From Hexactinellida sp. DTS-2022 (Eukaryota > Porifera > Hexactinellida): a stretch of DNA of 64,000 nucleotides. Under the pieces are notes generated by a model. The model did no database searches. It was not told the DNA's origin and was given only the letters and a program-made list of their open reading frames with translations. Both the position numbers and the translations under genes were made by a program. This document shows positions 21,004-31,800 of this stretch, piece by piece; the stretch's first letter is position 1, and each line of letters begins with the position of its first letter. The stretch covers positions 4,020,501 through 4,084,500 of the forward strand of contig JAPNXP010000001.1 of the NCBI GenBank assembly GCA_028753945.1. The letters are read 5' to 3'.

Positions 21004-22612
21004 TGTCCTAAACTATATCAGACACATCAACAAATAAGTTGTGATCAGTTTGTAATTACATTTATTACTATTTAGTTAATAGCTATCCCCAAGTGCTTTT
21101 CCATGTTTTTCCATGATTTTTCTTGATGTTCCATATTTTTGTATTTTCCATATTTTTAAATAATCGAATGTAAAACTCTACATACATGATCACGATGCAG
21201 CTTTGTTGCATGAAATGGTGTTACATTTACACGATTCAACATTTTTGGATCGTGTATGTTGAGTTTCATGTAACATTATTGAACTAAACTTGAAACTTCT
21301 GCATGGAAAATAATAGTGTTTTGTTGCACATTGTATGTTAGTTGCATGCAATAGTTTAATTGTATTTGACAGCTTAAGACAATTAGAAACATATTTTACA
21401 TACTCTAATTATCACTCGGTTAGTAATATTAGTAATTAATAATTTTCAAACAAACTGGAGTATATATTTTGCATGAAATTTTAATTTGATCGATTGCCGT
21501 TTTTTTTCTTACTTAATAATTAGCCATTTATATTTTGGTTCCTTCAAAATATTAAAAAACAATCAACCTTTCGTTATCTTGAGAATATCGAAGTCCACCA
21601 TCTAATTGTTTTGTTACCCACACAACTCCACACTTGTAATTATTATTCATATTACTCATCAAAATAATTCTGCTATTTGATGTGGTACAACTAGTATATT
21701 TCCGCGTTATATGGAATTACTTCCTTTAAATTACCTACCTGTTCATCAGTGCTGAAATTTCATATATTCATATATAATTAATCTCTGAATTTGACCTGTG
21801 GGGGTTTAAATTTTTGTTGATCTATTCCATTTCTAGCCAATTAGTTAAAATTTTCTTAATTGATTTCTTACCCTGTCTTAATTAATTAATTATTAATTAC
21901 AACGCAAACCTTTTCGTGCATAAATATTTAAGATTTATTTATAGTGTAGCTTTAGAACTATTTTTGTGATAAAAATATTTTTGACACATTGAGTAGGTTT
22001 CTTTCCCATATATGTTATAACATTTAAAACAAAATTTACATATTTTGTATAATTCGTACAGGTTACTCTATCTTCCCGTTTGAATCATCATTACAAGTAG
22101 TTGCACTCTTTGATTAGGATTTTACTTTTATTCGGCTAATATAATAGTAGTAGATTAATTTTGATGATGACCTAATGTATAGATAGGTCTTTTCAGTTAT
22201 GTCGAAGCTCAGTATCTTCAATAAATAAAAATACTGCTACTCTTATCAACTCGCTAAACTCGACTTAACTTGGATTCTTTCTTGAAAACTCTATTAATTA
22301 ACAGAACATTTATGACGATCTGTTAGAAATTATTTATTCTAAAGTTTAGCTCTGAACAAGTTCTTCAGCTAAGAGATTGTAATTCAGTCTTGATAGATAG
22401 CAACTATTTAATTCCTACGTATCAATTGTTTTTGTCTTTTCACTTGATCTACTATTATATTTCCACTTTTATCGTTTTCTCTGTCGCAGGTAGTTCTATT
22501 GTTATTTTATTGTTGTCTAATTGGATTTTAATTGCATACAAATTATAAATATATATTTGTAAGACAATTTTAGAATTAAAGTACACACCCAACAAATTCT
22601 TTCATTTATAGA
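21004..22612. other. Divergent intergenic region, AT-rich
   Basis: Separates the subtilase (minus) from TMC (plus), so it should hold both promoters. It is AT-rich with repeated TTTTTCCATG/TTCCATATTT words near 21100 and TTAATTAATTAATTA near 21890. No gene or clear transposon recognised. Confidence 0.5.
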
Positions 22613-25033
22613 ATGGCAACTCCATTCAGCGAGGAGAAGTCTTCAGGACAAAACTCCGGTATTTTTTCCTCTCCTGATACTATATTAGAATGTCTGTTAG
22701 AGGCGCCTAGCAAGGCGACCCAATACCAAGAGGAATGTCTTGACCTGAAGCAAGTGAGGAAAAAACTGAAGGACTGCAAACGTTCAAAGACAATTGATAT
22801 GATGATGACCTTGGAAGAGGAGAAATCAACTGTTATGTATAATAACCTGGTGTGTAGACGGCTCGTTAGGAATGTGATGAAAGTAGAGAGCATTGAGGAT
22901 CAAGAGTTGGTTGGAATTGCTGATATCAGCTCAAAGCAAAGGTCTCAAATGCCTGAGATTACCGAAGTACCGGAGAGCCCTAAAAAAGAAACAAAGAACT
23001 CTTTGATTTCCTCTGGAGATGTGAGCGTTGAGGTAGACAGAAATGCCAGTAGAGCAGATGAGCCAGTATATTTTCAAGGTATCAAGGCGCATGGCCGTGT
23101 GAATGGAAGGCAAACTCTACACAGTCGGACTGACTTTAGGAGGTACATAGCAGTTGGTAAGAGTGAAGAAGGATGGAAATCGAGACTAAAAATGGTGAGG
23201 AGTTCAATTAAGAATGCAATCTCTTTCATGGACGTCTCTAAGTACGCTTTGAAGAAGGTAGAGAGTAGCTTCGGCTCTGCAATAACAAGTTACTTTGTAC
23301 TTTTGAAGCATCTCGTTTGGATGAACTTGTTCCTTCTACTCATACAGACTGCGTTTGTACTTGCGCCTCAACTGATTGTGGAGAATCCAAGCGACTACTC
23401 TCTCGCTTCTTCCAGTCAGACGGTAGCCACATGTGCTGCCAATGGTAGCAAGACCGAGTTTGTATGCGTCTTAGAAGAGTTTGTACTTGGTCTGTTCACT
23501 GGAGAGGGTTGGTTCACTAACACGCCTATCTTCATAGGCCACTATACGTCTGATCACATCAACCCGATCTCTGGCACCACTGCTTTCGGCTACCACATGC
23601 CTTCTGCCTATCTATACACTTACTTCGCTCTGCTATTTGTTATAACTATATTCCTTGCCCAGTGGGTAGGCGACTCACTGCTACTGACCTTCTCAGGCCT
23701 CAAGCTGGAGCCGGGACTCAAGTTCGCCGGAGTTATATTCAGTTCCTGGGACTTTAACATTACAAAAGAAGTTTCAGCCAGAAGAAAACTGAAAGGAAAC
23801 CTTATAAATCTTACCGAACTACACCGTGAGCATTTAGAACGACATGATGCTCGCTCGCTCAAGTTCAAACTACTGATATACATGTGGCGTATGTTTACCT
23901 GGCTCCTCACTATCTTACTGCTCTTATTAGGTTGCTTTCTTATCGTCATCTCTCCACTCTGTAATCTGCTTAATGTTATCAATGAGCAGTGCGCAGCTAC
24001 TGAGTCCTATCGCACCATCCTCTCGCCTGTTATTGTCCTGATAGTACAAGCTGTGTTGGACTTTCTTTTTCCGCTAATCACCAAGCTAGAGTTTTACCAT
24101 AAAAAAAGTGTCCAAGTGTTCGTTTCTCTATTACGTATTGTGTTAGTTCGAATATTCACGATATCTGCAATATCAATTGATTTACTGGCTGTCTACATTT
24201 TGAGCACAGGTGTTGACAGCTGCTGGGAGACCCAGTACGGACAAGAGTTTTATAGACAGACTATATTTGCTCTCTTGGCTTCTATTTTCGTATATCCTAT
24301 TTATCTCGGCATACGTCGTCTCGTGTCCAAACTAATTCTCCGTGAGCTGCACACTTGGAAATGGATTCCTAAGAAAAGAATGAAACTACTCGATTTTGTG
24401 ATTGATGGGCCAACCTTTAATATCCCCACGCGTATAATGAATATAATCTACATACAGACACTGATTTGGTTCGGTCTATTCTTCTCTCCTTTTATGAGCA
24501 TTATGGGATTCCTAGGATTTACACTGCTGTTTATTGTTATGACATTTGCTACTCTATCCTTCATGAAGTTTGACGTTTCTCAGATCTACTATTCTGCTAA
24601 ATCATCCCTCTACTATAACTTTATCCTAATTATTATGTTCGGTTTTACATTTCTTCTTCTGATCTGGCCTATCTTCACATTCAGACCCAGCAGCAATTGC
24701 TCTCCCTTCAGAAATAGCCTAACTATATACACTATCTTCACAGATCAGCTGAACACCCTTGCGTCTCTAAGTCAGGTTAGAATTCCCCTCAGAGGAATTA
24801 ACAACACCAATCCGATACAATGGCTTGTGGCAGATTTTATCAACTCTCCTCTTGCCATGCCTGTCTTCAGCATTATGATTATAATAATAGCTGGTCTCAT
24901 AAGAACTCTATCTAAAAAGAAAAATGAAATACTTCATCTTAATAAGCGAGTTTACGAGGAGACTACTGATAAACTATACTTTCTCTCAGTGGCAAAGAAA
25001 TTGGGAGATAAGTTTATAATTAACCAGAGCTAA
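22613..25033 (+). CDS. Transmembrane channel-like (TMC) protein
   Basis: 806 aa, one exon. TMC proteins belong to the TMEM16/OSCA superfamily and form ion channels; some act in mechanotransduction. About nine or ten hydrophobic segments are visible, starting with HLVWMNLFLLLIQTAFVLA near residue 235 and ending with FSIMIIIIAGLIRTL near 760. The TMC-domain signature is at Cys537-Trp-Glu-Thr (SCWETQYGQEFYRQT) after a Cys-rich loop. The N-terminal 180 residues are polar and charged. The first extracellular loop has two Cys (TCAANGS, FVCVLEEF) and NGS/NGT-type sites. TTTATAG ends 1 nt before the ATG. Which TMC subfamily this is cannot be judged here. Confidence 0.9.
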   Translation: MATPFSEEKSSGQNSGIFSSPDTILECLLEAPSKATQYQEECLDLKQVRKKLKDCKRSKTIDMMMTLEEEKSTVMYNNLVCRRLVRNVMKVESIEDQELVGIADISSKQRSQMPEITEVPESPKKETKNSLISSGDVSVEVDRNASRADEPVYFQGIKAHGRVNGRQTLHSRTDFRRYIAVGKSEEGWKSRLKMVRSSIKNAISFMDVSKYALKKVESSFGSAITSYFVLLKHLVWMNLFLLLIQTAFVLAPQLIVENPSDYSLASSSQTVATCAANGSKTEFVCVLEEFVLGLFTGEGWFTNTPIFIGHYTSDHINPISGTTAFGYHMPSAYLYTYFALLFVITIFLAQWVGDSLLLTFSGLKLEPGLKFAGVIFSSWDFNITKEVSARRKLKGNLINLTELHREHLERHDARSLKFKLLIYMWRMFTWLLTILLLLLGCFLIVISPLCNLLNVINEQCAATESYRTILSPVIVLIVQAVLDFLFPLITKLEFYHKKSVQVFVSLLRIVLVRIFTISAISIDLLAVYILSTGVDSCWETQYGQEFYRQTIFALLASIFVYPIYLGIRRLVSKLILRELHTWKWIPKKRMKLLDFVIDGPTFNIPTRIMNIIYIQTLIWFGLFFSPFMSIMGFLGFTLLFIVMTFATLSFMKFDVSQIYYSAKSSLYYNFILIIMFGFTFLLLIWPIFTFRPSSNCSPFRNSLTIYTIFTDQLNTLASLSQVRIPLRGINNTNPIQWLVADFINSPLAMPVFSIMIIIIAGLIRTLSKKKNEILHLNKRVYEETTDKLYFLSVAKKLGDKFIINQS

Positions 25034-25633
25034 ATATATCACTCTACCCAACGGAAAGATTTACTTATTTTCTTATTATATTATTTTTCCCTTTTCAACC
25101 CCTACACATGCATGTTGTACCTTTTAAATCTGGTCTTATTTATGCGATTTATGCTACTATTTGTTGTTGTTGGTCCAATTACATGATTATTCCTTCAGTA
25201 TGTCTCCTTTGGATCATATTATTGTGTACTAATTCTAGCACTAATGAGATTAGGAGACATAATTTTCATTCAACAACCTGCGTTATTCAGTGTTTATTCT
25301 GCGAAGAGGATAGTTCGAAAAGTCTTAATTTATTAATGCTTGTCCTCAACGTGTCTCCAAATTTCGTTTCGCATAGAAGTAAATACTATAATACATTTGG
25401 GTTTTCTTTTTCGTAAATTAAAGTTCCAGCAATATGCAATTGAATTATTATTAATTGTTATCCAAGATCTACAAATAAGCTGCTTAATTATCCCGTTTCT
25501 TGCTATTAATATTAATATAAATAAGTCATTGCATATTACGGGTTGTACTACTCACATACAGATACATAATATCTACTAGCATATATTATTGATACTAGTG
25601 TATACACCTATCAGGTATTTTTATTGTGTAGCG

Positions 25634-26113
25634 ATGATAGAGTTTATGTTACTCTTCAGTAGACAGGGAAAGCTACGTCTTCAGAGATGGTATAATGCTC
25701 TGCCAGTGAAAGAGAAGAAAAAGATTATCCGCGAGTTAATCGCTACTATACTCACTCGTAAATCAAAGATGTGCAACTTTTTGGAGTATCGCGATAAGAA
25801 GATCGTGTACAGGCGATATGCTAGCCTTTTCTTCTGCTGCGCCATTGACAAGGAAGACAACGAACTTCTAGCGCTAGAAATAATACATCGGTTTGTTGAA
25901 TTGTTGGACAAGTTCTTCGGGAGTGTTTGTGAATTGGATGTGATTTTCAATTTCGAGAAAGCCTACTTTATGCTAGATGAGCTGCTGCTGGGGGGTATTG
26001 TCCAGGAGACAAGCAAGAGTCACGTTTTGAAAGCTATTCAGTGCCAGGAGATGATGGCAGACGATGCGGAGACTCGCACTCACGCTGTGTTGGAAGAACT
26101 AGGATTTACTTAG
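25634..26113 (+). CDS. AP1S: AP-1 complex sigma subunit
   Basis: 159 aa from the ATG at 25634. Starting at the in-frame ATG 45 nt upstream would add residues foreign to the family. This is the small sigma subunit of the clathrin adaptor AP-1, which sorts cargo at the trans-Golgi and endosomes and helps bind dileucine signals. The fold is well conserved throughout: [85 protein letters not shown] and GGIVQETSK. These match sigma-1 better than sigma-2 or sigma-3. TTTATTGTGTAG ends 2 nt before the ATG. No introns. Confidence 0.94.
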   Translation: MIEFMLLFSRQGKLRLQRWYNALPVKEKKKIIRELIATILTRKSKMCNFLEYRDKKIVYRRYASLFFCCAIDKEDNELLALEIIHRFVELLDKFFGSVCELDVIFNFEKAYFMLDELLLGGIVQETSKSHVLKAIQCQEMMADDAETRTHAVLEELGFT

Positions 26114-26213
26114 CACTTCACTATGTGTTGGTTCTAACTAGTCTGTATAGAATCGTGTGTTATACAAATTAATTGATTAGTTTACTTTCAGTAGTCTACC
26201 CAATAGCATAGGG

Positions 26214-26892
26214 CAGAGGCAGCGCGAGGGTGGAGCCAGGTGGCAGTGGCGGCGCCAGGATTTTTAATCAGGGGGGGGGGGCTCTGGGAGGGCAGGGGGA
26301 TTTCAGGGGGGGCACAATTAATTTATATTTTTTAATGCTCCATTACAAGACTATAATAAGTTAAGAAATCTATCAAATTTATAGTAATAAAGGAGCTACA
26401 GCAGAGGAGGGAATTGTCGATTGGTACAGCGATGAAGGCATTTAGGAATACTTGAAATTTTCATAATTAGAATAAATAAAAATTATTTGCCATTTTTTAA
26501 TGAATTATCTAACTTAGATAGTGAATTAGTGATTACGAAATGAAAACAAATGAATTCCAATTACTATGTACGTATATGCTTTCATTTTTCAAATATTCAT
26601 TCTAATTCAAAGGTACAGGGACAACATAAATGTAATTTCTATATTACAACCTCGTACAGAGGTTGTAACATCCTTATGAGGATGATATTCTATTGCAGCA
26701 CAAGGGGGGGGCTCACCCGAAAAGAGGGGAGGCTCGAGCCCCCCTACCCCCCCTGGCGCCGCCTCTGCCAGGTGGGCCACTGCCCCACCTGAATTTAAGT
26801 GTGTTCCACCTCATTAATGTATGTGTGTCCCCAGTTTAATAGCCTGTGACGCATTTGTGCTCACCAGTGGTTGCTGGCTAGCGCCGCCACTG
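26214..26892. mobile_element. hAT-type MITE (outer host of a nested insertion)
   Basis: Ends CAGAGGCAGCGCG and, inverted, CAGTGGCGGCGC. The flanks GCATAGGG (26206-26213) and GCAGAGGG (26893-26900) match at 7 of 8. Without the nested element it is about 150 bp. Confidence 0.65.
26244..26767. mobile_element. hAT-type MITE, 524 bp, nested in the outer one
   Basis: Exact target duplication CCAGGTGG at 26236-26243 and 26768-26775. Ends CAGTGGCGGCGCCAGG and, inverted, CAGAGGCGGCGCCAGG (15 of 16). Subterminal G and C runs. No transposase. Confidence 0.8.
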
Positions 26893-27479
26893 GCAGAGGG
26901 TGATATTAATATATTGCAATATCATTAGAGTGTACTAAAATTCAGGGCCGCCGTGTCCTGGGTGTCCGGACACCCACTGCCTCAAGGAAATGAAGTGGTG
27001 CTTGGACAGTGACATCCACTACACCCACACCTCATAATACGTGGCGCCGGCAATGAAAATTTAACTACAGGATCGAGTGAGAGTACACATATTGGTCGAT
27101 AATTTGTAGCACTAAACATAAGCACATAATGTTGAAACTCACTGAGAATGGTTTTTAGATATATACTGATAGAAGAAGTACAGTTGATATAAAGCGCCCT
27201 TAAGTGGGGCAGTTGCGGGATTCTGGCCTTACTACCGATACAAACTACGATTATTATATATTATCTAAACTACGATTAGATAATATGATATCATCAATCT
27301 CCTTTTATTTACCTTACTTAACCCTTCAGTCTTGGCCGCTTCGTAATCTCGCTTCATTCATTGACATCTCAATCTTAGTTAAAGTTCCTTAGCATCTGTA
27401 ATATCATGTTCATATTTCCAAGTTGTCAATAGAAAATAAATAATCAGCATACTTGTTATCTATTATTGCTTGTCTCTAT

Positions 27480-27779
27480 CAGTGCTCGACAAATTAGGTG
27501 GTTTGGTGGCAACCACCAAAAATCTTTTTAAGCCACTAAATTTTGTCTTTGGTGGCATAAACGAATTTACCATAGATTGTGGATTATTATTTTACTTTGC
27601 GTATATTATATTCTTCGTTGCATCATTCGTTTTTAACAATAGTATTGTTTTACGGCATCAGAACTTTGTTAAGTCATCAGTGGTTTATTAAACCGGCCGT
27701 TGTTTATTCTTTAGCCACCAGAAAAAGTGAGGTGGTGGCTTAATTAGCCACCAACAAAATTTCATTTTGTCGAGCACTG
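27480..27779. mobile_element. TIR element, 300 bp, probably hAT-like
   Basis: Inverted ends CAGTGCTCGACAAA. The interior repeats GGTGG and GCCACCA words near both ends. The 8-bp flanks do not align cleanly. An open frame inside (27470-27691) has no recognised family. Confidence 0.5.
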
Positions 27780-28821
27780 ACTCTCTATATAAAAACTTAA
27801 CACAACAAATGTTCGCTATATACCTGAAAAACTTTTCTGAATTGGTTTAACACCTAGAGATTATAACATGTATAACAATCTAAATTTTCAGGTGTGCTGG
27901 CAGTATTTTTTATGGCGGCACATATTGATCTAAAAAAAAATTCCCTATTTGGTCAACAACAACAATTTCTGGTAATTCGTTACGAATTTCACTATTGTTT
28001 ATAGTTCCACTGGATTCGCGGACTAGAACTTATATGTTAAAAATTTTGTTGCATACTATTTGATTTTTGCTCTGCATAAGATGACTAGTCATGTGAAGGC
28101 GGAATGGAAGTTATGGAACTGATATTTCATACTCAGATCATCTTACAAATGATATTTTATATGACACAAGTTCCTACAATCTCAGTTATCACCTATCTAC
28201 TCTATGACATTTCTTCAGGGAAATGATTTGATGCAACTGTTAAATTTTATGGAAATCTAAGTAGTATCCTACTATGTCTATGGTATAGAGTCTATAGACC
28301 ATTAAATTTATTTTGTAATTTTAATTTTGAAAGAAAAATTTTTCATTTAAATATTCAGAATTTCAGACTCAAACCTTCTTACACAATCCAATATGAAAGA
28401 CTCAGTGTAAAATGTGTTTATACTTATACGTATGTACAGAATATAACAAAGTTTCCATTGCTAACTTGTCTATCCATTATCAACTCAATTACACGCCCCT
28501 GAACTAGTAAACTTTAAACTTTAACTAAACTTCAAATCTTAACTCTACGTCCGCTAATTGTACTCGGCTGTTATTTTAAAATAAATAATTTAATAATTGC
28601 AAGGGGTATTGGTTTTGAAGTTGCAATTGACTATATTTATGCATATTTATGCATTTACTCTATTAGAACTCCTATTAGCAATAATATTATTAATTAAAAG
28701 TAGTCTTAAATGTTCTTTTTGAGGTAATTACAAGTGAATATCTTGTTTACTCCTATCAAAATGTTTCCATATATACAGTATAGCAAAAATTTGTTGGATC
28801 TGAAGTCGCTAGTGTCATCCA
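27780..28821. other. Gene-free AT-rich spacer
   Basis: Upstream of TARBP1. It contains a half-copy fragment of the hairpin MITE family (near 27880-27945: TCTAAATTTTCAGGTGTGCT) and otherwise nothing I can name. Confidence 0.4.
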
Positions 28822-31800
28822 ATGGATATTGTGCATCGATTACTGGATTGTGAATCTCAGTTATCTACTTCGACTATCATAATAATTAACGGGTTGATTA
28901 ACTGCAGCGAATTTATATTTCCTTCAGAAACGTATAATGTAATTTATAAGAAACTATTACAAGAAATTTCAAAATATTCAGTTGTACAGGATAGAATGCA
29001 ACAGCTGATCAGCTTATTGTGTCTCATTTTGAATCAAGAAGTGCTCATGACTAACTTCAAATGCGAGTTCGTACCCTCATCATTGCAAGAATTTATTGAT
29101 TCGGATTTCACACACATATGTAACTTGTTATTCAAGACTAACTTCTCTGGCTCTATTCAAGAAATGGATGGGAAGATTCGTCTTTTGAATTATTTAACTC
29201 TACTTGCATCTCCTCGGTTGTTAGAACTAATATCTAAAGGAGGGATATGTGAGACTAGCTTCAAACTTCTGCTTCACCTCTCAGTCTCAAGTAAAGAGAA
29301 CTGTTTGAAGCAAGTGCTCACGATTCTCCGTGCTTTCCCATGCTCAGCAACTGAACAAAAAGATTTGTTTCTTCTAATAGATTCTCTGCACTGTGGTATA
29401 ATTACCTCTGCACAAAGAGGTCTCTGCTATGCTCTTTTGACATCTCTGTATTCATACTCTGGATCAGAAGGATGTCCACTGAGCTACCATGTGTCGGATA
29501 CTTACTGGGTTATTGTACAACAGGGGTTAGTAAATCCAGATCCACTCACTAGGAAACAGTGTATCTTCCTTCTCAAGATTGGTGCTAGTAAACTTCCTGG
29601 GAATTCTTGCAGTGAGTTACCAAAGTGTGTAACTTTCCTTAGCAACTTAGATACATCGGTTAGTGAGCACTGGCGTACTGTGATATACTTACTGGAAACT
29701 TATGAGGAGACACAAACTCATATACTCCAGTCCTCTCTTCCTCTCCTGTACTCACTCGCAAGTTTCATCAAACAACAGGAAGAATTAAGTTGCACACACT
29801 CTATACACTACTCATGGCTCCTCACTCTCTACTCGCGGTTATTCTCACACGAGTCCCGAGTAGTACAATTATGGAGTTTGCAGGCCGTGCTAGAGTGTCC
29901 AATCTCTCATTGCTCACAAACTGAAGTGACTTTGTTTGTGACTCAAACTCTTATTTTAGCGTTTAATAATACTACAATATTCACACGAACTCCTGTTCCT
30001 TTAATTGAGTCTCTCATTCAATTTTTATCGCAGTATTTATGTGTATTCTCCACAGAAGATGCTGGACCTATTCTCGAAAAATTAGTAACAAGTCTTTATT
30101 TTTTAACTGATATTCCTCTTTTCTTTTTGAGTTACGTTCTTTCAAAGCTAACTCCTTCTCCTATCGCTGGCCGAGGTGCTCTTTTCGCGTTGCAAAGGTT
30201 GTTCTCCAGATGTGTTCTTGTCCACTCACATTTGCTAAGGAAAGGCATAAAATGTTTCTTGTTAAGGTTTGTGACTCGCTGTATTAACCTCGCTAGTTGC
30301 TGCTGGGCAGACATATTTATGTTACTTACTTATATGGAATTAGATTTTGGTGAAATAGCTGAACGCAAAGAGTTCCATAATCTTATAAACACGCTCGTGA
30401 AATTACGCACGATCGAGGACTCACCTTTCACAATACACATATTCAGAGTACTTACGAGTTCCTATATTGGAGCTGACTATAGCTCAAGCTATGAATTATC
30501 AAAGAGTTTAGATGGTGAACATTTAGTTGGGGAATGGTTAAATATATCTGAAGGAAAAGATCTCACAGTTGAAACTCTAAACTTCCCTATTAAAACAGGA
30601 GGCGTGGTTGCTCAACTATCATGTGTGGTCGGACATTTATGTGGACAGTCATTGATTAGAATGTTGCATGATACACTAAAACCAGTAATTCAACTATTAT
30701 TGGGTGTCAATACACATCCCTATATGTCTGACGAGCAGACCAAAAGAGCATTTGAGCTTACTCAACGAATACTCACTATATCCAATAATTCTGTATACAC
30801 CTCTCAAACTAGTGTAATATATCCCTTATATAAAACAGTAACAAGTAACCTTACAGAGCTCGCATTATATCTGATCAACCAAGGAAATTACAAAGCTCTA
30901 CAGCTTCTATTGAGTAGTACAAGTACATTCGAGTCAGTAAATGAGACGTCTCGAGGGCAACACTGGCATAGCCTCGCAGTAGAAATTTCTTCGCTATGTC
31001 TCCAGGAGCTAAATAATGCTCTCTCCAGTGGAGAGATACATGTAACACTGAGAATGTCTAGTTTAATGTCGATATTTGGATCTGTACTTTCCTATACAAT
31101 TAACAATGAATCTATTTGGCCTGTAGTTTATACAATGGTTCATAGGTTAACGGATTCACTCCATTTTCTGGAAAATAAGATATTAACCGATTCTACTGAA
31201 GATCGTCTTAGATTTATCAATGCTACGCTACATGTTATTAGCCTAACTCACTCCAAGGAGCTCACCATTTCAGGGGTCACCTTGTTATCCTTGTTTAAAG
31301 ATCTCGCAACTGTTTCTGATTCCTTCGGACTCATCTCAATTCTGAGTATTATATCCTCTCTTCTTCCTTCTCTTTGCAGCGAGCATACAGAGCTATGCAG
31401 TGAGTGTGTATTTGCTTGTTGGACAGGTGTACAGGAAGAGTCAGCTGACACGAATGAACTGCTTTCATTGTTTCCTATCTTCCTCAAGGCCTGCCTTGGA
31501 AAGAACCTTTTACTGCCCACATCTTTCCATGACGGAGCTATTCTTTTGACCCTTATGTCCCTATTCAATCAGGTTATCGAGTGGGGAAATAAGAGAATGG
31601 GAGTTATGCATATGCTAGTAGCACACCTTGCGGATGTTTGGAATTCGCCTTCAGCCATTGTCAGCATGTCCATTTATTGGAGGGAGATAATTAAGATTTT
31701 CTTCACTTCCCCTGACCTCAATAGATCAATGAAACAATTAGAAAGTGTTGTATCATTTGCTATCCATGTAGAAGAGTTTGACTTCACCAGCTGGAGAGGC

